From Chloroflexota bacterium (GTDB lineage Bacteria; Chloroflexota; Anaerolineae; J036; Brachytrichaceae): DNA of 34,017 nt. The DNA lies in assembly GCA_023382055.1 (NCBI GenBank), contig JAMCQN010000036.1, positions 1-34,017 on the forward strand. The letters run 5' to 3'. Position numbers and translations under genes: made by a program. The notes beneath the pieces were generated by a model. That model saw only the letters and a program-made list of their open reading frames with translations. It was not told where the DNA came from and did not search any database. Shown here in pieces: positions 1-8,933 of the stretch (its first letter is position 1; each line of letters starts with the position of its first letter).

Positions 1-108
1 CGCTTTGCCTTGGGGGCAATCTTCGTCTATCAGATGGCGTTGCTTTATCGTTTCGAGCATGGTTTGAGTCTCAACATCGGCCTCAAAGCGTTTATGCAGG
101 CGGTCTGA
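1..108 (+). CDS. C-terminal end of an unidentified protein (partial at window edge)
   Basis: An open frame runs from the first base to a TGA at 106-108, followed at once by a second in-frame TGA at 109-111. The 35 visible residues start hydrophobic (ALGAIFVYQMALLY) and end with a short amphipathic tail, so a membrane protein end is possible. I do not recognise a family. The same frame resumes after the two stops as a DUF58-like segment. In the next frame, bases 2-16 encode ALPWG, which resembles the motif that precedes the last strand of DUF58 proteins. The upstream coding may therefore be part of a disrupted DUF58 gene rather than a separate gene. Confidence 0.35.
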   Translation, partial: RFALGAIFVYQMALLYRFEHGLSLNIGLKAFMQAV

Positions 109-114
109 TGAATT

Positions 115-435
115 GTGACCAAGCCTCGGTTAAATGAACTCCTGTTGTTCAGGCGCCGTGGCGTCGTCCCGACTGTACTCCTTGTCGATACCGTTATTAA
201 TGCAGGCGCAAAGGAGCGCATGCCCGATGAAAGGGGGCCTATGACAGACGCTCATGCATTAGCTTATCGGCTTTCCGAACTGGGTATACAGTGTTACGTG
301 ACCCCGCCGGAGCTGTTCCGGTTGCCCGATGAAGAATCTGGTCATCTGGGCGAGTGGATTCTCAAGGTCCTGCCAACCGGACGGGTGATACCCGTTAATC
401 AGCCACAGGCAAGCAACTGGAGACCGCTTGCATGA
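115..435 (+). CDS. DUF58-like C-terminal fragment, possibly a broken gene
   Basis: This 106-residue frame opens with GTG. Its first residues (FRRRGVVPTVLLVD) match the late strand-turn-strand of DUF58 (von Willebrand A-like) proteins. It then has the usual second half: a helix, a gap around 'LGIQCYVTPPELF', and a polar end. Full DUF58 proteins are about 300-430 residues, so only the C-terminal third is present. Two tandem in-frame TGA codons (106-111) separate it from coding-like sequence upstream, and residues just before the GTG (I-V-T-K) would continue the DUF58 pattern. This suggests a decayed or frameshifted gene. Its stop overlaps the next start in ATGA, so the pair is translationally coupled. 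DUF58 followed by a transglutaminase is a common bacterial arrangement, which supports the family call. Confidence 0.5.
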   Translation: MTKPRLNELLLFRRRGVVPTVLLVDTVINAGAKERMPDERGPMTDAHALAYRLSELGIQCYVTPPELFRLPDEESGHLGEWILKVLPTGRVIPVNQPQASNWRPLA

Positions 436-2822
436 TTACAGTGGTCAGGTGGGCGATCAGGAAAGTCGGTGCGCGGGCGCTCCTGATACTGCTGTTGCTC
501 CTTTCGAGCCTCGCACTTTGTTCCCAGGTCATTCACAGCTTAATACACACCCTGGATTCAAGTCTCCTGCTCAGGATGGTTATTGCAGGATCGCTTTTAA
601 CCTGGTGGTTGGCGCGATCAAAATTGCACACACAGGTTGCGTTGCCACTGGCAGCGCTGTGCGGTCTTTCTATCCTCGCCATTGAGGTCGGACAACTAGG
701 AGACGAATTGCTTCTGTCTGCAAGAGAGATTGTGCGTCTGGGCATCCAGCAAAGCAATACGCATTACCTTGCACTGCCTGAATACCAGCCACTCGGCGAT
801 GCACTATCCACGCTGGCTGAGGGCATCGTGACGCTGGCAGTGCGAGTGGTTGACTGGATCAGATTAATTGCGGCGCAATCGACCACCTATGATCCAGTGG
901 CAGCAACCATTATCTGGTGCCTGGTTTTATGGGTGATATCATGCTGGGCTGCCTGGGCAATACGCCGGCTGGGTAGCGCGTTACTGGGATTCCTGCCGGC
1001 CCTTTTTCTGCTGCTGGCGATCACCGCCTATGCCGGTGAAAGTGATTTGACGTTGTTTATATGGCCGATGTTCGCGATGCTGATACTGATGATCGTCGTC
1101 GGCCATACGACGCGCGAGGCAGAGTGGGCAGCAGCAGGTGTTGATTATTCTGAGGATATTCGTTTTGACATCGCATTGGTTGCTGCGCCTATATCCGCCA
1201 TGCTGGTTGGAATCGCGTGGCTGGCGCCGACAATTTCGCTCGAGAAAATCGCCGAAGCCGTGCAACAAGCGTTCAGTGAGCCGGTCCGGCAAGTACAACC
1301 CGTATCGGGTTCACTCGGTCTGGTACGGCGCCCAGCGGCGACAGCCGCGCTTCCAGTACAGCGCGCACCCGGTCTGCCGCGCAGCCATTTGATTGGCGCA
1401 GGGCCGGAGCTGTCGCAGGAACCGGTGATGGACATCTCTACCGGCGACCTGCCGCCTATGCCGCCATACGCAGGCCCTGCCGCTCAACGCCCGCATCAGT
1501 ACTACTGGCGCAGCTCAGTTTACGATCATTACTCGGGGGGCGGTTGGTCGAGCAGCGCCTATAACGTGTCAGAATATTCGGGCGGTTCGTCTATTTATAC
1601 CAACACCGTTGCTGCACAACGCCTTGTACGACAACTGGTGCAGATGAAAGCCGATAAAGGCGGGTTGATCCACAACGCCGGTTTGTTGCAGGCGGCGGAC
1701 GGTAATTTTCGCGTGGCATGGCGCTCGGATGGGGACCTGTTCAGCGCCTTTTTCGATACAGGAACTGACCAGTACAGGGTAGACTCCTATATATCCACGG
1801 CGTCTGTCGATGAACTGCGCAATGTCGGCGGGGCGTATCCTGAATGGGTAAAAAAGCGCTACCTGCAGTTGCCGGATGATGTGCCCCAGCGCGTCTATAA
1901 CCTGGCGCGGGACCTGGCGGCGACAGCACCAACATACTATGACCGCGCTGAGGCGATCCAAACCTATCTGCGCGCGTACTCCTATACACTTGACCTGCCA
2001 TTGCCGCCACAGGACAGGGACATCGCGGACTATTTCCTGTTTGACCTGAAGCGAGGGTATTGTGATTACTTCGCCACAGCGATGGTTGTCCTTGCGCGCG
2101 CGGCGGGGCTGCCGGCAAGACTTGTGATTGGATACGCCACAGGTACTTATGATTCTATGAACGCACGCTACGTCGTTACTGAGATGGATGCTCATTCCTG
2201 GCCGGAAATTTACTTCAAGGAATATGGGTGGATCGAATTCGAACCCACCAGTGGGCTGGCGATCATCGACAGACCCGATACATCGCAGCACAGCACAAAT
2301 GAATTCCAAACACTCGCACCTTTGACTCCGCGTTATGAACTCCTCGATCGCGTGTCCATGCTGCTGCCACAGATCGTATTTGCAGTGCTGTCGTGTTTGC
2401 TACCGGCTGCGATCATCGTCGATCTATACGTTATCAGCCGCATGAGTCCGCGCAGCGCCATCACGCGCCTCTATGGTCGGTTAGTGAAGGCGGCCGGGCA
2501 GATGGCGATCACTACCGTTCCCGGTCTGACGGCATATGAGTTGCAGGATTTACTCCTGCAACTCATAACAGCATGGGAAGAGAACACCAGTCACACTCGT
2601 GCGGCGGGCGCCGTTACAGCGGATATAGACAACCTTATGTCGCTTTATGTGCGTTGCCAGTTCGGTCAATACCACCCTGACAACCGTGACCGATGGATAT
2701 CCTGGCGCACCTGGCTGCACGCCTATCTGGTATTGACAATGATCTGGTTGTGGCAGAAAACGTTGTTTATCCGCCGAGTGGCGCGTCAAAATACCGCGCG
2801 CAGGTTGGCGTCAAACCGCTAG
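432..2822 (+). CDS. Membrane-anchored transglutaminase-like protein (TgpA type)
   Basis: A 796-residue protein with about six hydrophobic segments in residues 10-290, a long extracytoplasmic region, a transglutaminase-like (TGc) core at about 470-610, one more membrane segment near 650-675 and a cytoplasmic C-terminal tail like DUF4129. The catalytic Cys is C544 in RGYCDYFAT and the His is H588 in DAHSWPEIY. The third position, usually Asp in W-x-x-F-D-P-T, is E604 in EFEPTSG. This layout matches TgpA-type proteins, which are membrane proteases or transamidases of poorly known substrate, often encoded next to MoxR and DUF58. The start at 432 overlaps the preceding stop in ATGA. The next gene is convergent after 30 bases, with no clear terminator. 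The family is confident; substrate and physiological role are unknown. Confidence 0.85.
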   Translation: MITVVRWAIRKVGARALLILLLLLSSLALCSQVIHSLIHTLDSSLLLRMVIAGSLLTWWLARSKLHTQVALPLAALCGLSILAIEVGQLGDELLLSAREIVRLGIQQSNTHYLALPEYQPLGDALSTLAEGIVTLAVRVVDWIRLIAAQSTTYDPVAATIIWCLVLWVISCWAAWAIRRLGSALLGFLPALFLLLAITAYAGESDLTLFIWPMFAMLILMIVVGHTTREAEWAAAGVDYSEDIRFDIALVAAPISAMLVGIAWLAPTISLEKIAEAVQQAFSEPVRQVQPVSGSLGLVRRPAATAALPVQRAPGLPRSHLIGAGPELSQEPVMDISTGDLPPMPPYAGPAAQRPHQYYWRSSVYDHYSGGGWSSSAYNVSEYSGGSSIYTNTVAAQRLVRQLVQMKADKGGLIHNAGLLQAADGNFRVAWRSDGDLFSAFFDTGTDQYRVDSYISTASVDELRNVGGAYPEWVKKRYLQLPDDVPQRVYNLARDLAATAPTYYDRAEAIQTYLRAYSYTLDLPLPPQDRDIADYFLFDLKRGYCDYFATAMVVLARAAGLPARLVIGYATGTYDSMNARYVVTEMDAHSWPEIYFKEYGWIEFEPTSGLAIIDRPDTSQHSTNEFQTLAPLTPRYELLDRVSMLLPQIVFAVLSCLLPAAIIVDLYVISRMSPRSAITRLYGRLVKAAGQMAITTVPGLTAYELQDLLLQLITAWEENTSHTRAAGAVTADIDNLMSLYVRCQFGQYHPDNRDRWISWRTWLHAYLVLTMIWLWQKTLFIRRVARQNTARRLASNR

Positions 2823-2852
2823 CAGTGGAGTCCACAACTACATGCGATGGCG

Positions 2853-3875
2853 CTATATCTCAATGCGTTTTCCACTTTCCGCGCTCTCGATAGCGCCAAA
2901 AACCATCGAAAGGCTCTTGATGTTATCTGTGCAGACGGTTTCAGGAGTCGCCCCGGTACGCACGCAGTTGACGAATTCGCGAATCAGGCCGTCGTGACCG
3001 CCAACCTTGCCGGATGTGTCGATTTCGGGTAAGGGTACGTCACGGTGCTTTGAGAAGAACTCGCCAGTGCTGGCGACGGCCTGAGCCTGGAAGCCATCGC
3101 CGCCATCCCATTTCGCGCTGCCCTTGTCCCCGATGAAACGCCAGTCGCATTCCCATGTGGTGTTAAGGCCTTCCGCACACCAACTGCCACGATATGTATA
3201 AACAATGCCGTTGCTTAGTTCAAATATGGCGATTGCGGATGCATCATGGTCATACCAGGAACCGTGTGGATTCCACTCCTTGCAGTACACCGCGACAGGA
3301 TCCGCACCCGTAAGGAAGCGGGCAGAATCGAATGTGTGGATCGCCATATCCAGCAGCAGAACGTGCTTCATATGGTCCCTGAAGCCGCCGAAATGAGCGC
3401 CGATATAGAAATCACAATTAACGGTGGTGATTCTGCCGATCGCTTGAGAGTGCAGAAAATGACTGACGCGGCGAGCGGCGGGCATATAACGCCGATTCTG
3501 GATAACCGCAAAGAGTCTCTTTGCATCCTGCGCCGCCTGCACCATGCGACGTGCATTGTCCATCGAATCGGCCAGCGGCTTTTCTCCGAGTACGTGGCAG
3601 CCGTGCGAGAGCGCCGTCAGAGTAACATCCATGTGGGCTTCGGGAATCGTGCAGTCAAACACCATATCCGGCTTGGTTCTGGAGAGAACAGCACCGAGGT
3701 CGGTGTCGATGATAGCTTGCGTAAATGCAAACTCATCCTGGCGTTTCCTGGTTGCCTCAAGGTTGATATCCACAAGGCCAACGAGTTCCAGGGTGGTCAT
3801 TTCCTTCACGGTCTTCAGCCATGCGGCGCTCATGCCGCCGCAACCAGCAAGCACGACTTTCAAAGGCTCCGCCAT
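2853..3875 (-). CDS. Gfo/Idh/MocA family NAD(P)-dependent oxidoreductase
   Basis: A 340-residue protein of normal length for the family. The Rossmann dinucleotide motif is GCGGMS at residues 11-16. The conserved E-K-P is at 98-100, followed by the C-terminal alpha/beta sheet domain with a DMAIHTFDSARF helix that normally carries active-site His/Asp. These enzymes oxidise or reduce sugars, inositols and glycosides with NAD(P)H in the cytoplasm. An AGGAGA ribosome-binding site (3882-3887 on this strand) overlaps the stop of the upstream gene. It is therefore the last gene of the four-gene minus-strand operon. Neighbouring GH116 and six-hairpin glycosidases suggest it acts on a released sugar or a glycoside, perhaps by oxidation at C3, but the substrate cannot be read from the sequence. 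Confidence 0.9.
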   Translation of the reverse strand: MAEPLKVVLAGCGGMSAAWLKTVKEMTTLELVGLVDINLEATRKRQDEFAFTQAIIDTDLGAVLSRTKPDMVFDCTIPEAHMDVTLTALSHGCHVLGEKPLADSMDNARRMVQAAQDAKRLFAVIQNRRYMPAARRVSHFLHSQAIGRITTVNCDFYIGAHFGGFRDHMKHVLLLDMAIHTFDSARFLTGADPVAVYCKEWNPHGSWYDHDASAIAIFELSNGIVYTYRGSWCAEGLNTTWECDWRFIGDKGSAKWDGGDGFQAQAVASTGEFFSKHRDVPLPEIDTSGKVGGHDGLIREFVNCVRTGATPETVCTDNIKSLSMVFGAIESAESGKRIEI

Positions 3876-3884
3876 GATAATCTC

Positions 3885-5210
3885 CTAATCCGTTATTAAA
3901 CCCTTGTTTCGTAATGTCACATAAGGCAGGGCGACGCTGGCCAGGTAGCCGGGATTCTGGTAATGATTCAGTTCAGGATTGATGCATTCCCACGCGCCGG
4001 AACGAAAGCTGTCGTCCCATGACTGGCGAATATAGCCAAGATACTCACTGAACATAGCGGCTGCCGCTGTCTCATCGATCTGAGCCAGTGTATACACATA
4101 CCATCCGACAGGATAAGCCCAGTACCCGCCATTTTGATAGGTTCCGGGGGCGCATTGCGCCATCTCCCAGTAACCGTACGTCGTGGGGATATGTCGCACC
4201 TGACCCTGTAACACGGTTGTTCGTTCACGATAACCTCGTAACAGCGATGCAGCCGTGGCTCTCATCAGTTCTTCGGGCAACAATCCCAGGTATATCGCAT
4301 AGGCGGAGCCCCATACATCCGGTTTATTCCCAATCCCCGTAGCTGAAAACAACCAACCCTCATGCCGTTCATCCTCGCTATAGAACGTTTCGATGATCGA
4401 TCTCCTGAGCAGCGTGACTTGAGCGCGATACATGTCAGCTTCGTCGTGCATGTCCAGACCCTCGAAGATATGCGCCAGCTTTAATGCCGATTCAAATCGC
4501 AGCAAAGAGGGGAACAGAAGCCTGCCGGTCTTCGTGACCGTATCGTTATATCCCCAGTCGACGATATGCTGGTCGGTGTTCTCGCTGGCAATGCAGAGTT
4601 GCGTCTTCGGCTCAACCGGAAACGCCTCATGAGTCAGAGCACAAACCTGCCAGAGCGGCAGTTCGCCAGCAGCCGTGTTTACATTGCTCGCGAGGGGATT
4701 GTAGAAACTAATAAGCTTCGCATAGGCATAAGCTGTGATTGTCAACCAGTACTGGTCATCGTGCGGTGGATACATACCATACGGTGGTCCTTGCGTATCA
4801 TCACTCGCATAGGTACCCGGATAAAACACCGCACTTCCATCAACATTGATATGATCTGCAATAGAATAGGGCAGAATCACACCGCCACTGGCTAATACCC
4901 GTGGAGAGTGACCCTGCATCGTCCCGCTTATCAGTAAAAGCCAACCCCAGATGTCCTGCGCTTCAACGAAACCACTTTCAGCAATCCAACCCGGATCGCG
5001 CACCCAGAACGCTGGATATGTCGAGTGGTCCGCCGAGTTGCAGCCTGGGGTCAGCAGTGCCGTACCGGTTGTGTTCCTCCCTCTCGATATGACCTGTTCT
5101 GGTTTTACCAGCGATACAGACAGCAACCGTTGTGTCATGCTCTTGAGCAGCGCTGCATCAGATCGAGAGATTTTCCATCCGCTCATTGGAGTCCGTTGTG
5201 ATAACTGCAT
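3885..5210 (-). CDS. Six-hairpin (alpha/alpha)6-barrel glycosidase-like protein
   Basis: A 441-residue protein rich in aromatic, barrel-like repeats typical of six-hairpin glycosidases: YPAFWVRDPGWIAE near residues 65-80, PPHDDQYW near 150, WGYNDTVTKTG near 220, and YQNGGYWAYPVGWYVYTLA near 360. The W-V-R-D-P and Q-N-G-G-x-W elements resemble those of GH15/GH63/GH78-like and glycogen-debranching catalytic domains. No signal peptide is apparent, so it probably works on imported oligosaccharides. It lies 9 bases from the downstream dehydrogenase and 35 bases after GH116, so co-transcription is likely. The start at 5210 has only a weak AAGAAG upstream, and a Met nine residues in is an alternative. 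The glycosidase family number and substrate are uncertain; a lyase or epimerase with the same fold is possible. Confidence 0.7.
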   Translation of the reverse strand: MQLSQRTPMSGWKISRSDAALLKSMTQRLLSVSLVKPEQVISRGRNTTGTALLTPGCNSADHSTYPAFWVRDPGWIAESGFVEAQDIWGWLLLISGTMQGHSPRVLASGGVILPYSIADHINVDGSAVFYPGTYASDDTQGPPYGMYPPHDDQYWLTITAYAYAKLISFYNPLASNVNTAAGELPLWQVCALTHEAFPVEPKTQLCIASENTDQHIVDWGYNDTVTKTGRLLFPSLLRFESALKLAHIFEGLDMHDEADMYRAQVTLLRRSIIETFYSEDERHEGWLFSATGIGNKPDVWGSAYAIYLGLLPEELMRATAASLLRGYRERTTVLQGQVRHIPTTYGYWEMAQCAPGTYQNGGYWAYPVGWYVYTLAQIDETAAAAMFSEYLGYIRQSWDDSFRSGAWECINPELNHYQNPGYLASVALPYVTLRNKGLITD

Positions 5211-5245
5211 GCTTCTTTGTCAACAGCCTCTTTATTTTCAAAAAA

Positions 5246-7816
5246 CTATTTAGGAATTCTCTTACTTTTATCGTTTCTGACTCTCAGGCGTAACGTAGCG
5301 CCTAAGTTGAGATGGGCCGTGTTCGCGAGTGAACAGGATCCCGTGCCTGATAAACTGAACTGCCTTATCTTCAGACTACCGCCGAGCACTCTCAACTTGA
5401 TCGCGACACCGTTAGCGTTACTGCTTTGCTCACAGGTACCCCAGCCATAACCGGTTGACCAGAATTGTTCCCCCTTTAAGGTACTCATGGTCATGGTTTC
5501 CTCCACTGCGCTGTAATGGAATCCGGTGAGCGCCAGAATAGCTGCCCATGAAGCCATCGCTCGAGCATAGTGGTGGCCGCACTCAGCTTCATCGAATGGA
5601 TTGCGTTTCAGACCGTCGTAACGCTCACGGATGGACTTGATCACTTTGAGTCCTGCAGCAGTCTGGCCTTCATACAGCATGTGCACGGCCGCAGCGTACT
5701 CAAACCCGGTCATGACTTCGTTGTAGTAGGGGAACGGACGGCGCGGTCGGCGCCCCAGTGGGTATGTAGCCATCAGAAGTGCGGATTCGTCGTTGAGTAC
5801 GAAACTGCGCAAATGATTGAAGTGATCGACGAAAGTATGGCGAAAGTTGTACTTCATGATCGAGCGCAGTGTGGTTTGGATGTGCCTCTTGTCCAGGAGA
5901 TACCCAAGACCGCACACGTGCGCCATAAACTGGCCGACCAACTGGTCGACCAGGCAACCCGCTCCAAGCTGTAAATCGGGTTCACCCAGGTTAGTCGCGC
6001 CCATGCCAACCCTTAAGCCTGGCGCGATGGCGGCGTTATCCAGTGGCGGGCGGACTTCGTGCTCGTAATACTGTCCATTGAACAAATGCTCATCAAGCCA
6101 ACTCCGGCCTATATTGAACAGATGGCGGCAGTCATCGGCAAACCTCACATCACCCACGTGGCGAGCCATTTGCTCCGCTGCCTGCAGAGCTCCGAGATAC
6201 CATGTGCCCATTTGTGGGTTGGGGCCGTAATACTCAACATCCATCGTATTATGCTGGCAACCCTCCATGACACCATCGCGATCAGCATCCCAGCCGCCAG
6301 GGATCCAGCAGAATTCCAGCGCCTTTTTTGCGCTTGGCCAAAGGCGTTGCAGCATGTCGTCGTCACCGGATAATTGCCAGTCGCGGTACAACTTCATCAG
6401 GCAGCCCATCTGCCCATCTGCCGCCGCGCCGCTCCACTCATTCGTGCGCCCAAATGGAACTGCGGCTCGGAATGCCATCAATCCGTTGTCTGCGGTTGCC
6501 GACTGGAATTCCACTTCGCGCATCGTCCTGGCGAGATCGCCGAACAGGAATGCGGTTGCCTGTTCATAATTCCAAACGTGCGTACAGGAACCGTGGCAGC
6601 AACCGGCTTTATCACCGCAACCCTCCCAGCCGAACATGCGGCCGTCTTCTGTACGGAAAGTGGTCTGCGTGCGTAGGGCGCTCAAGTTATAGAGCGCAGC
6701 CTCCTTGACAATATCGGGTATGTCACTCTGGCACACGGCGTTGACAAAAGCGAGTGTATCCGTCTCAAGCTGATCCAGCGCTGGCGCGACGCGAGTCGCC
6801 ACATCCCAGGCATCCAGGTACTGGGTGGTGTAGTAATTCCCGACGCGATTGGGATCGGCGTGACAATCACCACCTGCACAGCAGTTGAGGCTATCTTCAG
6901 GTTTTGGTGACCAGATCCGGCGGTTGGGGAAATGCCACGTAAGCAGGAACGTCACCTCGCGGGTACCTGCAGCGGGCACCTTGACTGACACCGCGAGCGA
7001 CGCCTGCGGATTTTCGATCCCCGGCGACTCGCGATTTTCCAGCCTGCCATCGCCAGAGAAATCGTCCCAGTAATCCAGCAGGCTGTCACCCCAGCTCAGG
7101 TCAGCCCACGCGGTGCGATACGTCACATCGCCTTGTGAGGGGGTACACAGCGCCATCGTGCCCCATTGCTCCGCGCAAATGTCCACGCCCTGTGAGCGCA
7201 ATAATAGGCCGCGCAACTGAGCACCATCTGTCGTTGATCCCTCAACAGCAACATTCTCATTTTTGGAGGGTTTTCCATTGCTGCCATCGCTGCCGATGAA
7301 GTTTTCCAGATTTGCGCATACGGACGCCGTTACCACGGAACTGGTTTTGTTTGTCAGCACAAAGCGCACGATAGCAACCGGTATGCCGCTGCGATCTGCA
7401 TCCGCCGGGACGAGCGGGTTGAATGCCTGGAGGCGCACATCAAGCGGTACACCCGGATCGGAGAGTATGACCTGACCCAGCGGATAGGCTGCCTCGAACC
7501 TGCAATGGCGAAACCTCGGCAACCCGTGGTTGGGGGCGGCGCTGCCAAATGCTCCTTCATATTCATGCGGGTCGATCTGACCTTCGAGGGCACGGGTTGC
7601 GGTTTTACCCTCGCGGGTTTTCGTGTATAAAGCAAAGAAGGTATTGCGTGGTTTGAAGCCTTTTGCCGGTCGGTTGACAATCTCCCAGTCGCGCAAATCG
7701 CCGCGCCCGCCCAGCGATACGGTTCCAGCGCCAATGCCGCCCAGGGGCAGGGCGATTCGCCCAAGATGCTGCTGATCATAGGTTGTCAGGACAGGCCACT
7801 GTTGTCGTTGCGCCAT
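5246..7816 (-). CDS. GH116 (non-lysosomal glucosylceramidase-like, GBA2/DUF608) glycosidase
   Basis: A protein of 856 residues from the ATG at 7816. The N-terminal domain has the family hallmark (LPLGGIGAGTVSLGGRGDLRDWEI) in its first 50 residues. The C-terminal (alpha/alpha)6 domain contains HVWNYEQATAFLFGDL and DVEYYGPNPQMGTWYLGAL. Characterised members (GBA2, TxGH116) use a Glu nucleophile and Asp acid/base about 150 residues apart; E398 (GWEGCGD) and D526 (NTMDVEY), 128 apart, are the best candidates here. A Cys-rich stretch (GCGDKAGCCHGSC) follows E398. An upstream in-frame start at 7894 would overlap the preceding gene by 58 bases. The 7816 ATG has an AGGGGGA site and a 20-base gap, so I prefer it. 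No signal peptide is seen. Family members hydrolyse beta-glucosides or beta-xylosides; the substrate here is open. Confidence 0.87.
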   Translation of the reverse strand: MAQRQQWPVLTTYDQQHLGRIALPLGGIGAGTVSLGGRGDLRDWEIVNRPAKGFKPRNTFFALYTKTREGKTATRALEGQIDPHEYEGAFGSAAPNHGLPRFRHCRFEAAYPLGQVILSDPGVPLDVRLQAFNPLVPADADRSGIPVAIVRFVLTNKTSSVVTASVCANLENFIGSDGSNGKPSKNENVAVEGSTTDGAQLRGLLLRSQGVDICAEQWGTMALCTPSQGDVTYRTAWADLSWGDSLLDYWDDFSGDGRLENRESPGIENPQASLAVSVKVPAAGTREVTFLLTWHFPNRRIWSPKPEDSLNCCAGGDCHADPNRVGNYYTTQYLDAWDVATRVAPALDQLETDTLAFVNAVCQSDIPDIVKEAALYNLSALRTQTTFRTEDGRMFGWEGCGDKAGCCHGSCTHVWNYEQATAFLFGDLARTMREVEFQSATADNGLMAFRAAVPFGRTNEWSGAAADGQMGCLMKLYRDWQLSGDDDMLQRLWPSAKKALEFCWIPGGWDADRDGVMEGCQHNTMDVEYYGPNPQMGTWYLGALQAAEQMARHVGDVRFADDCRHLFNIGRSWLDEHLFNGQYYEHEVRPPLDNAAIAPGLRVGMGATNLGEPDLQLGAGCLVDQLVGQFMAHVCGLGYLLDKRHIQTTLRSIMKYNFRHTFVDHFNHLRSFVLNDESALLMATYPLGRRPRRPFPYYNEVMTGFEYAAAVHMLYEGQTAAGLKVIKSIRERYDGLKRNPFDEAECGHHYARAMASWAAILALTGFHYSAVEETMTMSTLKGEQFWSTGYGWGTCEQSSNANGVAIKLRVLGGSLKIRQFSLSGTGSCSLANTAHLNLGATLRLRVRNDKSKRIPK

Positions 7817-7836
7817 GCTATTTCCCCCTCGGCCGG

Positions 7837-8712
7837 CTAGACTCCCCATCGCTTGCGCGCTTCTTCCATAGGCACCGTATCGCCCTGCATCCATGCGTAA
7901 TGCGCGATCGGCTTCTCACCGACCCATCGTTCATCGACAGGTTCATCAGCGCGCTGGTAGCGTGTGTCACAACTGATGCGAAACTGATGTGTCGTGTTAT
8001 TCAATGAGCCGTGCATCGTATACATACCAAAGATCAATGCATCGCCCATCTCAAACTCGGTAGTAAGCCACCGACCGCCGTATCGCTCGGTCATCTCGAC
8101 AGGATCATTGGAGAATGAGCCGGTGACATGATCTCGGTCAACGTCCATTTTGCCGTAGGTTTCTTTGATGCGGTCGAAGTGTTGTGAACCGTACAGGATT
8201 GCGAGAGGACCTTTCTCGTAGGAGACATCTCCGAGGGGCGTCCATAAGGTGTAGAGATTCTGTGTCCCGCGACCCATGTAAACGATATCGTAATGAGCGC
8301 CGGTAAAATCGCCATGCCCGACACAACGCAACCACTTGTAGTCATAGGTCAGGGCAGGGGGACCAAAGAAGTCGCTGAAGAAGTGCATCAGTTGCGGCGC
8401 TTCCACCACCGACAGGAACTCGCCGGCGTGTGTGACCGCTTTCGCGCCGCCCAGGAAGCTGCCGCGTGCGTTTGGCGCGATCATGGCGTCATCGAGAGAC
8501 CTATTGCGGTCGATCTGCCCGTTCTGGTTGAGATTCTGCAGAATAACGCGTCGTGCCGCTTTGATCGCTGCGGGGTCATGCAATTTTCGGAGCAGGAGAT
8601 ATCCGTCTTCCTGCATACGCAGTCTCAGCGCTTGCATGTCGCCCAGGAGTGCGTTCGCGTCGCGCAGTTCACCCAGAAAACGGCCGCCCAGTTCCATCTC
8701 TCGCATACCCAT
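7837..8712 (-). CDS. Phytanoyl-CoA dioxygenase (PhyH)-like Fe(II)/2-oxoglutarate oxygenase
   Basis: From the ATG at 8712 the protein is 291 residues. The jelly-roll facial triad is visible as H140-Y-D142 in GAHYD and H234 in TMHGSLNN. R245 (FRISCDTRYQ) is the probable 2-oxoglutarate-binding Arg. Family members hydroxylate or otherwise oxidise substrates using O2, Fe(II) and 2-oxoglutarate, and most bacterial PhyH genes near sugar clusters are uncharacterised. It leads the minus-strand operon with GH116, the six-hairpin glycosidase and a Gfo/Idh/MocA dehydrogenase. The start is uncertain: the frame extends to a TTG at 8739, and a GTG lies between them close to a GAGGTGGG ribosome-binding site. 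An oxygen-using enzyme here contrasts with the oxygen-sensitive glycyl radical enzyme later in the window. Confidence 0.85.
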   Translation of the reverse strand: MGMREMELGGRFLGELRDANALLGDMQALRLRMQEDGYLLLRKLHDPAAIKAARRVILQNLNQNGQIDRNRSLDDAMIAPNARGSFLGGAKAVTHAGEFLSVVEAPQLMHFFSDFFGPPALTYDYKWLRCVGHGDFTGAHYDIVYMGRGTQNLYTLWTPLGDVSYEKGPLAILYGSQHFDRIKETYGKMDVDRDHVTGSFSNDPVEMTERYGGRWLTTEFEMGDALIFGMYTMHGSLNNTTHQFRISCDTRYQRADEPVDERWVGEKPIAHYAWMQGDTVPMEEARKRWGV

Positions 8713-8933
8713 CGTCAGTATCACAACCCACCTCGTCAAGTGCCCTAAGCCCAGATTACAGCCACATTAAAACACAATTCGCGGTTCCGCAAAGAGCAAA
8801 AGCCGCTCAAAACTTTGAACCACAGGCTGGCATGCCCCGACGCGAGTTGCATGGTGAATTTAATACCAATCCCATAATAAGTCACACAATATATTGTTGT
8901 ATAATCAAAGTTTCTGCTTATCGCTTTGCTCAT
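8713..8933. promoter_or_regulatory. Divergent promoter region between the PhyH operon and the CDF exporter
   Basis: This intergenic stretch separates two divergent transcription units. On the plus strand a perfect -10 hexamer TATAAT lies at 8900-8905, ending 28 bases before the CDF start; no good -35 is visible at the expected distance. A perfect 12-base palindrome, ACAATATATTGT (8886-8897), sits immediately upstream of the -10, where a repressor or activator could bind. On the minus strand only weak candidates such as TTTAAT are seen upstream of the PhyH gene. No RNA gene or other coding sequence was recognised. Confidence 0.45.

Noticed and set aside
1569-2309. A 246-codon minus-strand frame inside the transglutaminase gene
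   Set aside because: It lies opposite the catalytic domain and shows no family likeness.
7817-7894. N-terminal extension of the GH116 protein
   Set aside because: It would overlap the PhyH gene by 58 bases; the internal ATG at 7816 has a better ribosome-binding site and starts near the conserved domain.
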